Below, one piece after another: positions 54,060 through 64,000 of a stretch of 64,000 nt of DNA. The DNA comes from Pagrus major (taxonomy: Eukaryota; Chordata; Actinopteri; Spariformes; Sparidae). The DNA is taken from contig NC_133223.1 of the NCBI RefSeq assembly GCF_040436345.1, forward strand, positions 14,041,113 through 14,105,112, given 5' to 3'. Position 1 is the first letter of the stretch; every line of letters begins with the position of its first letter. A model generated the notes under the pieces. That model did no database searches. It was not told the origin of the DNA and saw only the letters and a program-made list of their open reading frames with translations. The position numbers were made by a program, and so were the translations under genes.

Positions 54060-55164
54060 TATGCAGATAAATTAACCTGGTCCACAAGGAGGATAAACAA
54101 ACTGAAAAATAGCACGATGATCTATTGATTTTCAAAAAGAAACATAAAAATCATAGTTGACACATGATCATACAGACATTCGTCTGAGCAGTGTAGTGGG
54201 TTGTCTCTTCTGTGTGTGAGTAGTTATCAGATAAGGAAGGAGGAGCGCAGGGTACAAAGCACAAAGTAATTTATTGGTCATTATACAGGTTTATAAAACC
54301 AAATGAAAGTTCCTAAACTCCTTCATGCTGCACAAAACACAGAACATGAACTGTAGGTATTTATAGACAAATATAGACAAACACATAGTGCATCTTTTGA
54401 ATTTGTGTCAGAGTGAATGTAAACAGCAGCAGCAAGATGGTGATGATAATGTGGTCGGCTTCACATCAAATGTGCGACATATGGGAAACACTGTCCATCC
54501 ACTTTGATTGTGTGTGATCAGCAAGCATCAGTGACATTAGCCAGGAGCAGCCTAAAACCAAGATGGATTAACACAGCTCTTATCACGACTCTCTTCCTCC
54601 CTGGCGCGGTCTGGCTGGTCAGGTTGGATATTCAAAAGATGCCATGGGCAGCGATCAGCTTAAACTCTGCTGCTCTTAATCCAAAACCTCAGCCCTCCGA
54701 GTGCCTCTTTCTTTCTCAGGACATCACTGGATTACGAGTGAGAACCTCTGTTGTTGTTGTTGGGTGGGTAGTCTAAAGACAGACCCATAAGAATTTGAAA
54801 GATAAGTGAGCCTCCTTTCATATTGAACAGAGGGGGAACAGTATCTGACAGTAATACTCCAAGCTGCCAGGATGTGCTTTACCTGCTATAATGGAGCTGG
54901 ATTTAAGACAAATATGATAAAATAGCGATTTATATTTAGCCTATAAATGAATGAGCACACTTTCTTCCAAAAGTCCATAATATTCAAAATGAAAAGTCTC
55001 TCACAAATATAATATTTTTTATTGATAGAAATAACAGTAGTTGGTTGTGTTAATAAAGACATAAAAACACAAACATATGTGCTGTTGTCCCAGTTTAAAA
55101 ATATAACTAGACAGTCATGAAATTTGGATTTCACTTCTACAATACAACATCTTCAGATAAAACT
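54060..55164. other. 5' flank of NXPE3-like copy 1 and left edge of duplication unit 2
   Basis: 54060-54690 is the presumed 5' UTR and promoter side of copy 1, with no clear core promoter. At 54692-54775 the sequence resembles the me3 3' UTR at 43409-43490 (GTGCCTCTTTCT, CAGGACATCACTGGA, AACCTCTGTTGTTGT, GGGTAG), marking the junction between tandem units. The rest is unrecognised. Confidence 0.55.
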
Positions 55165-55690
55165 CACTTAAAAGTCAGTTTTGAACCATAGCTCTCTCCA
55201 CAGTGCCTCTGTGGTACGAGCACAACAGCTCGGGGGCGAGCTTTTTGTGAACGCGCGCTTCCTCCGCCCTTCGGGCCATTTTGGATGGGGGCGGGACTAG
55301 GGGAAACACATCTCGATGAGGAAACAGAGCTCAATACAACACCTGTTATGTCAGTAAACATATACTCATTCTCCCACCGGTTTTGAAAGGCTCTGTTTTC
55401 AGAATCAACTTTTCTCTTGGCCATTGTTAGGGGCTAGCTTGATTTGAAATTAGGGTTGTATACATCAACAGACGCTTGATTAAACGTAGTTGACGCGGGA
55501 ATGATCACAGGTAGCCTATTCGATAAGGCAGCTGTTGTGCTGCATTATGGGATTTGTAGCTTGTGTGTTATTGGTGCTTCATATCGCCGGGCCATTAAAA
55601 AAAGATATATAAAATGATCTCGCGGGCCGGATATAATTGTACGCCGGGCCGGCTGTGGCCCGCGGGCCTTGAGTTTGACACATATGCTAT
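55165..55690 (-). mobile_element. hAT (Charlie-like) transposon fragment
   Basis: The right side on the plus strand reads GGCCCGCGGGCCTTGAGTTTG, the mirror of the CAAACTCAAGGCCCGCGGG terminal sequence common in fish hAT elements. On the minus strand from 55424 an 86-codon frame begins MAKRKVDSENRAFQNRWENE, the start shared by Charlie-type hAT transposases and GTF2IRD2/ZBED5-like proteins. After about 28 residues it leaves the family sequence, so only the 5' end of the element is present or it carries a large internal deletion. No zinc finger or catalytic core remains. Confidence 0.72.
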
Positions 55691-55719
55691 AACCTCTTCA
55701 ATACGAGTGCCCCCTAATC

Positions 55720-57063
55720 AGGGGCCAGCATGAGATGCGTCGAGTACAAACGCTCAATGCTCCATGCAGGAAGCACAGATCCTATAAGTTAGATAAGCAG
55801 TATGTATATTCAAAGTTTGAATATCGATTTTTTTCAAATAATAAATCATGTTTCAGACGGACTGTAAATCCAGTGCGACTTCCGCACCTCCGCTCCGCGA
55901 GGTGTCGCTGTACCGCTACCTCACTGCAAGGCGTTTGCACTCTTCTTCTTCTCTTTTTTTTCCCCAGCGGTTGCAGTGAGGAAGTGGAGCCGAAAAAAAA
56001 AAACAAGCAAGCATGGCAGGTAACGTTAAACTACAGACGCCCTCGAACTTTAAGGCAGATGTTTGGAGGTACTTTGGATTCCAAAGGAAAGGAGAAACTA
56101 ACACAAATGAGCTGGACAAAGAGTATGCGCTTTGCAAACGCTGTTTCGCTCCCATTAGATATTCGGGTAACACAACAAACTTGCGAACTCACTTAGCACG
56201 ACACCACCCCGACATATTAGCAGAGCCACAGCCACCGAAACCTGCCAATCCGAAGCAGACTACAGTACTGGACAGTGCCAAAGTCCTCCCATCTACTTCA
56301 ACTTGAGCCCGGAGGATCACGCAGGCGATGGTGCATTTCCTTTGTCAGGATTTGCGTCCCTACAACGTTGTGGAGAACGTCGGCTTTAGGTGGATGGTGC
56401 ATACTTTGGAGCCATGCTATGTGATGCCGCAACGTAAGTACATGGCTAACGTAGCTGTGCCAAAAATGTATGAAGAGGTGAAAGAGATCGTAAAAACAGC
56501 TCTTAGCTCTGCTCTGAGAGTCGTTGTCATTTAGGGTCAAAGGGAAGAAGCTGCACTTTATTTTGCATTTTCAATTTCAGTGTGTGTGACACACTTCATT
56601 TTATTTTGAGTATTTAATCTAAGTTCAGAAGAAACATGATGCACTGAGATTTCATTTCAGTTTCAGTGTGTGGACACTGACCCACACTGCACTTTGTGTC
56701 ATTGTGCTCAGGGAGACTAAGAATAATGCACACTGCACTTTTCAATGTGTTTCAGACAGTGTGTTGTTCATGCAAATATGTTGTATGTTGTAAGCTTGTA
56801 TAGTTACAATAAAATGGCATGGATAATTTGAATTACATAGTTTTGACTCAGTTTGTCCTGTGAATTATCACTATCATCTGATGTTCATACAACTCGGATT
56901 TTAAGATGCATAATGCATTTTACATTTTTCAGTGAACTATGTAGAATATCGCAATATATCGCAATGTATCGCAAAATTCGGACATCACAATATCATATCG
57001 TATCGTGACTCAAGTATCGTGATGCGTATCGTATCGTGAGGTCCTTGGCAATACCCACCCCTG
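55720..57063 (+). mobile_element. Internally deleted hAT (Ac/ZBED1-like) transposon
   Basis: A 97-codon frame at 56013-56306 starts MAGNVKLQTPSNFKADVWRY and contains a BED zinc finger (CKRC ... THLARHH). After a stop and apparent deletion, 56314-56534 continues with hAT transposase sequence (LCQDLRPYNVVENVGFRWM, LEPCYVMPQRKY). It then stops, losing the catalytic core and C-terminal dimerisation domain. The right end at 57063 reads GGCAATACCCACCCCTG after a run of TATCGCAATA-like subterminal repeats, matching ZBED-type hAT ends in vertebrates. The left end is not clear; CAGGGGCCAGCAT near 55728 is a weak candidate. Non-autonomous. Confidence 0.78.
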
Positions 57064-57122
57064 ATACATACAACAGAGTTCATGAAAATAACAAATCCCT
57101 CCGAAGCAAAACAAATAATTAC

Positions 57123-57300
57123 CTGTCCAACAGAAAGACAGCAACCTCTGCATCACTTCTTAGGCCCTTCAGCTCCACCATTCAATAGCTGAACCAATGT
57201 TGACCCTGCTTTTCACTCTGGTTTTATCCAAAGCCTTCTTTGTTGCAGCCTTTTCTGCCTCCGGCTTTCTTTTCTTAGCCCGTTTAGCGGGGCCAGCCAT
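57123..57300 (-). pseudogene. Frameshifted exon fragment of a fish repeat-associated protein
   Basis: Minus-strand frame beginning MAGPAKRAKKRKPEAEKAA, running through KTRVKSRVNIGSAIEWW to a stop. One base out of frame, it then continues KGLRSDAEVAVFLLDR and ends at a GT donor (57122-57121). From memory, a highly charged N-terminus followed by RVNIG...RW and GL.SDAEVA.FLLDR occurs in many uncharacterised fish proteins with transposon-like copy number; its function is unknown to me. Here the frameshift and lack of downstream exons mark it as a dead fragment between a hAT element and a LINE. Confidence 0.5.
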
Positions 57301-57369
57301 TACAAGTAACGCTGGCAGTGCGACTTTTGGCTGCATTTTCTCTGCCATTGTTCTCTCCCGTTAACTCTA

Positions 57370-59372
57370 GGTGTGCAGGCACATGTTCCAGGTTCAGGGT
57401 TGGAAGAGGCATCAGGCAGGGTTGCAGCATTTCACCTCTTTTATTCATTGTAGCCACTGAATTACTAGCTTTAACTGTTATAAATTCAAACATTAAAGGA
57501 TTAGACATAAACAACCACAAATTAATTATAAGTCAGCTTGCTGATGATACAACAATCTTTCTAAAAAAATCAAGAACAAATTCCGCTGGCCTTAGATACA
57601 ATAAAGCTTTTTTCTCAAGCCTCCAGTCTGCACATGAATCTGGACAAATGTGAACTCATGAGTATCCATAGTTGTTCTGATTCTTCACTGTATGATATAC
57701 CTGTCAAGAATGAGATCAAATATCTAGGAATTTGGATAACTAAATGTGCAGACGAGAGCGAAAAAAAGAATATTCAAAATACTATTGACAAATGCAAAAA
57801 AACTTGAAATAATTGGCTGCAAAGGGATTTAACGCTGTTCGGTAGGACAATGTTAACCAAGGTTGAATCATTATCCAGATTAATCTATCCAGCATACTCC
57901 CTAGCCATCCCACCAAGAATTATGAAAGAAATTAATAGAACACATTTCAATTTCATATGGAAAAATAAACATCACTACATCAGAAATAGAGACTTGATAA
58001 AGGACTATGAGGATGATGGTATAAAACCAATTGATTTTAAAATTATGAATGGAATATTAAAGATCAAATGGCTCCAATCCTTTTTAAGGAATGATGATGA
58101 GATATGGTTCTCGCTACCTTCTCTTGTTTTCAGCAAAGTCGAAGGTATTGAGTTTCTATTAGTATGTGATTTTGAAATATCTAAACTGCCCATAAAACTT
58201 TCCAAATTTCACCAACAGGTTCTGTTAAATTGGAAAATGATGTTCAAGCATAATTTCAGCCCCCATAATGTCCCACTGTGGAACAATAGGGTCATATTGA
58301 GTCGGGGGAGGTCTATGTTTTTGGAAGACTGCATGACAAATCAAATTTGGTCTGTTATACATAAAATGGATGGAAATGAAAACATACTTGAACTGAATGA
58401 TTTTAATGCTAAATATAGCATGAGTTGCTCCAATGAGATCTATCAGAAAGTCTCACAGAATATCCCAAAAGTCCTTATCCAATCGTTAAAGAATAATATT
58501 TTGAACATACCAACTCCAAATTTACGTGTAGTGAAGATAGATGATCTGGACCTCGTAAACGAAAAATGTAACAATAAGTTTTTAAGGCAGTACTTAGTAA
58601 GCACCTTATATCCAGGTATGACAAAAAGCTCACTCACTCTTAAAGATTATAACAAATCTGAAATATCAACTATTCGAACAAAATACTTAAAATTCCCAAT
58701 TCTCCCAAAGTGTAAAGAAGTTCATTTTAAAATTATAAACAACATTTATCCCTCAAATGAATTTATGAAAAGAAGATTTAAATTTGTGGTAGAAAACTGT
58801 TATATTTGTAAAACGAATCTGGAAACAACAGAACACCTGTTTTATGAATGTGAGACTGTCCAAACTTTGTGGAAATCTCCACAACTTAATATCGTCCGGC
58901 TCCAGAGACATTGACTTTTGGACCTTTCAAAATATTCAAATAGGAGTAATCCTCAACGACAAAAAAAATTAGTTTTTAGTGAATAATGTCATTATTATTA
59001 CAAAATATTACATACACAAGTGTCGATATGCCAAATCCCCCCCCCTCCCCCCCCCCAAGGATTGCTCTTAAGAATGAACTCTCCTTGTTACAAAAATGTC
59101 TGAAACAATTAAATAATCCCCATGCAAATAAACTGTACACTTTTGTAGCAGAATTTAACCTATCCTAAACCCCTTGTATTTAATTAGTATGGATTTACTT
59201 GTTTATATGATTTATTTTTAATTATTATATTATTTATTTGATGCTCCTCTCACTCTTTCTTTCCTCTTCATATCTGTTGTATGTTTGCTTCATGTAATGT
59301 GTTTGTTTAAATAAAGCATTTACTCTAGGTGTGCTGAATATCTTCTTCTTCTTCTTCTTCTTCTTCTTCACA
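57370..59372 (+). mobile_element. 5'-truncated L1-like LINE with (CTT)n tail
   Basis: Begins within the reverse transcriptase: FRVGRGIRQGCSISPLLFIVATELLAL, then ISQLADDTTIFLKK, the YADD-type box changed to LADD. It continues, after frame breaks between 57600 and 57850, into a 354-codon frame (57850-58914). That frame resembles the L1/Tx1 ORF2 C-terminus: IYPAYSLAIPPRIMKEIN, FIWKNKHHYI, and a terminal CYICKTNLETTEHLFYEC zinc knuckle. A 3' UTR follows, with a C-rich tract at 59039-59057, ending in a CTT repeat at 59340-59369. Truncation at the 5' end is the usual outcome of target-primed reverse transcription. The endonuclease and ORF1 are absent. Confidence 0.85.
57850..58914 (+). pseudogene. 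C-terminal fragment of L1-like ORF2 protein
   Basis: A 354-codon uninterrupted frame, Asn/Lys/Ile-rich, corresponding to the region after the reverse transcriptase palm of an L1-clade ORF2 protein, with a Cys/His knuckle near its end. The frame upstream (57318-57653) carries the palm motifs but is separated by stops, so there is no functional protein. The intactness of this part suggests a fairly recent insertion, compared with the decayed Tc1 nearby. Confidence 0.75.
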
Positions 59373-59783
59373 AACAACGCTCTGAATATTTCCGGCAACG
59401 GTGACACGTGATGAGTGCACACAGGTAGGAGGGAGGGACAGACGGGGGTGCAGGCAGGATGAGACATGAAGGCATCTGATTGGTTCTTTCCACTCGGACC
59501 GAATGGCAGGGATTGGTCAGAGTTTTTACAGGCCTGCAGCTGCCACAGAGGTCTGATTTTTTTCGTTCCGTTTTCTGAACACATTATGTATTGACTACTC
59601 TCAGGATGGAAGGACCATTTTACCCAGTATAACAAGAAGTGTTTCTGAACAGGATTACCAACTATAGCTTTAAGTAAGCAAATAACAATGGCCTTCAAAT
59701 ACAGTCATACTCCTTATTACAGATGTTAAAGCACACATTTTACAATAGCAAATACTGGCAAACATGACAACAACTCTGCTGTT

Positions 59784-60225
59784 ACACTTTGTTAGAAGAG
59801 GTGAGGACCCCAATGCAGAAAACACACAGGAGGCAGGAAATAGGGGAATAAATAAAGGGGAATAAATAAAGTAAAGCTGAAAATCCAAAACACAAGAACT
59901 CTATGCGAACCAAAAATGAGTCACTAGGACCGAAAACAAAGTAGCAACTAAAAAGCTTAAACAAACTGCAACAGAAAAGCAAAGTTCTGACAAACAACAA
60001 ACTGACAAACACATGAGGGAGAACAAAGACTATATACACAGACACTAACGAGGGGATCAGCAACAGGTGGAGTGAGGAGGGAAGAGGAGCAGGTGAGGAA
60101 ACGAGTGGAAAAGCACTGGGAGGGAAAAACACACTGGAGGAACTGAAAAGCAAGAAGAGACACAAGAGGGCATAATAACAAAATAAAACAAGAACAAGAC
60201 ACTGAATCACGACATCTGCCCTTTT
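59784..60225. repeat. About 440-bp insertion present only in duplication unit 2
   Basis: Unit 1 reads continuously from CGACTCTGCTCTTATAAG to AAGTCTCTT (46702-46740). The matching place in unit 2 is interrupted by 440 bases beginning near TTTGTTAGAAGAGGTGAGGAC and ending near GACATCTGCCC. The insert includes repeated GGGGAATAAATAAA and A-rich, C-poor sequence, and looks like a non-autonomous element. Neither terminal repeats nor a target duplication is certain. Confidence 0.6.
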
Positions 60226-60939
60226 AAGTTATGATAAGTCTCTTAATAGTCAGCTCCTGATTATTGTCAGGAACAAACAGACTAGACAGAAAAATGGGCG
60301 CATTTTCTCTTTGTATCACACTTCAACGCTCACTCTCTTCTCCGATCTCTACCGTCCTCCTACAATGAACATGTGAACACGTAGTATTTCACCAACTTGA
60401 ATTAACCCTCAAATGTTCATATAAAACATACAGAATTAAAATTGAACACAGAAAGAAAATTATTGTTGCAATAGAAAGTCAGCTACTTATACAAAAGAGC
60501 TGATATTATAAATGTAACTCAGAACTCACCAGCTAAAAGTCAACTGAAACAATGTGGAGGGAACCAAAGTACAGACAGATCTCTGTTACAGAAGTGTGTT
60601 AATGCACAGCTGAGATGCAGCTATTAGTACCATTTATCTTTCTGTTACAATGAGTTACAGTGATGTTCAGAAAGTGTACTGTAAACATCTTAAATAACAT
60701 TTTAAAAGCCAATAATCCAGCCTATGATGGCAAATCTGGCAAAAATGGCACAAACACTATACACTCCTGGTCACCACCTGGATTTAACTAAGCAAATATG
60801 AAGAGTCTTCCATTGGATACTTACTGCAGTGATTAATATGTCTCAGCTGGCAACAAGTTATTTAACCCTAACTGGTGCAGTGAGTAGCTTCTCATTTCTT
60901 AAACAACCATGTCAGAGGACATATCCAGTGGTTGTGGAA

Positions 60940-61515
60940 ATGATGTTACTCTGTTTCAGTAGGGTCAAATTATTGGACTGCATCAAGCAAAGAAAATAAC
61001 TAAGGAGATTGCTGAAACTAGTAAAAACAGTAGAACTCACAGCATTTCCACATGCACAATGTGAAGAGAACTCAAGGGATTGGGACTAAACAGCTGTGTA
61101 GCCTTCAGAAAACCACTTATCAGTGAGGCTAATCTGAAAAAAGGCTTCAATTTGCTAGGGACCATAAAGATTGGACTCTGGAGCAATGGAAAAACGTTAT
61201 GTGGTCTAACGAGTCCAGATTTACCCTGTTCCAGAGTGATGGGCGCATCAGGGTAAGAAGAGAGGCAGATAAAGTGATCACCCATCATACCTTGTGCCTA
61301 CCGTACAAGCCTGTGGGGGCAGTGATATGATCTGGAGTTGCTTCAGTTGGTCAGGTCTAGGTTCAGCAAGGTTATGTGCCCAAAAAATGAGGTCAGCTGA
61401 CTACCTTCCAAATGTTGATAGAGTGGTTCAGGGAACATGAGACATTATTTTTATACATGGATTGGCCACCACAGAGTCCAGACCTCAACCCCATTGAGAA
61501 TCTTAAACACATGGT
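60940..61515 (+). pseudogene. Heavily decayed second Tc1-like transposase
   Basis: Translated in shifting frames, this stretch gives Tc1 transposase blocks in the right order: GRIVGLHQAKKITKEIAE-like helix region at about 60960, DWTLEQWKNVMWSNESRF at about 61170-61220, a GGGSVM-like glycine block with a stop near 61330, and [13 protein letters not shown] at 61471-61505. The first catalytic Asp is Asn (WSNES), and the middle Asp-containing block appears deleted. No clear terminal repeats were found. It belongs to a different and older Tc1 lineage than the element at 51.9 kb. Confidence 0.8.
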
Positions 61516-62290
61516 TTAAGCCCACAAATGCAAACTTCACGGTCAAACTTATTGCTTACTCTTATCAAGTATAGGGTTCAACATTTCCATAAAAGCATAC
61601 TCTGCAGCATTTTCCTAAGATCTATGCACAGACTCGTACATTTTCGTGCATGTCTTTGTCTGTTGACCGAGGGCAGGGCTCAGCTACACACACTGGAGCG
61701 AAAGGCAACCAGCACACAGGCCAAAGCATGCGTTTGGCCAGGAACTATTTTCTTGCCACATCACCAGGCAGAATGAAGCGTGCATCTACTCGCGAAGCAC
61801 TAGCTAAATTAGCTAAAAAAGCTTGCTAACATCACAGCTCAGCCAAGGAGGACAACATTAATGTTCATCCTTTGCTGTCATAAGCAGTAGCCTATTGTCC
61901 ATGAGTAGGTGCCCATTTATTTATTTCCGAGTGCCTTCAAGTTAAATTATAATTGAAAGAAGGCAGACATTTAACAGCCAGTCAATGTCTCCAAAACTTG
62001 GCAATTCACACTTAAACAATCTAAATGGATGAATAGATGGATAGAAAAACTTTGTCACCTTGAAAGAATACCAACAACAACTTCAGTAAAAATGGGTGGA
62101 CAGAGTTCAAGAACTAAAAAGAGTTTAGAAAAGATGGACAGTAACAATCACTGTGCCAAGGTCTTTGGCATTTTCAGAATAAAATTTGCTTTGTGGGATT
62201 TCAAGTCAAACATAACAACATAACAGACAAGTTAGCATATATTAGTACTAGATGTCTGAAAAAACTCTTAGTAAAGACTTCACTGTTCTT

Positions 62291-64000
<1,710 letters not shown>

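Noticed and set aside
59782-60210. 142-codon minus-strand hydrophobic frame resembling a small membrane protein.
   Set aside because: It lies entirely in the 440-bp insertion that is missing from the other duplication unit, and its Ser/Leu/Phe composition reflects A/G-rich repeat DNA.

Overview
The window is a piece of vertebrate nuclear DNA, almost certainly from a teleost fish and by its repeat families probably a percomorph (inference). Genes are split by GT-AG introns, and much of the non-coding DNA consists of fish-type MITEs, Tc1/mariner and hAT remnants and LINE/SINE tails. No bacterial genes, CRISPR arrays, tRNAs or rRNAs were seen.

Layout. (1) 3.1-17.1 kb, plus strand: an ILDR2 (angulin-3) gene without its signal-peptide exon. 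(2) 17.1-20.1 kb: intergenic DNA with a 21-bp-based minisatellite that has higher-order periods of 84 and 63 bp. (3) 20.4-28.2 kb, plus strand: a complete ILDR1 (angulin-2) gene of eight coding exons. (4) 30.1-43.9 kb, plus strand: a complete mitochondrial NADP-malic enzyme gene, me3, with 14 coding exons (615 aa). (5) 47.4-54.0 kb, minus strand: a complete NXPE3-like gene of five coding exons (600 aa), with a Sleeping-Beauty-type Tc1 element in its first intron. (6) 54.1-62.2 kb: a dense transposon graveyard holding two hAT families, a 5'-truncated L1-like LINE and a decayed Tc1. (7) 61.9-64.0 kb, minus strand: a second NXPE3-like copy, which runs off the right edge.

How the genes relate. 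ILDR1 and ILDR2 are single-pass Ig-domain receptors that mark tricellular epithelial junctions. The two lie head to tail and share exact exon sizes (120 and 147 nt), which indicates a common origin. ME3 makes mitochondrial NADPH and pyruvate from malate and is functionally unrelated. The NXPE3-like genes are type II membrane proteins with a neurexophilin-like region and a PC-esterase domain of unknown substrate. They form a tandem duplication whose left edge can be placed in the me3 3' UTR, because a piece of that UTR recurs at about 54.69 kb.

The most interesting signals are the angulin pair, the tandem NXPE duplication with its visible breakpoint and uneven divergence, an upstream ORF that overlaps the me3 start codon, the minisatellite organisation, and several nested transposon insertions with readable target duplications. 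Nothing seen requires a wholly new biological system. Exon boundaries were read by eye from splice consensus, reading-frame continuity and remembered family sequences; no alignment or transcript data were available.
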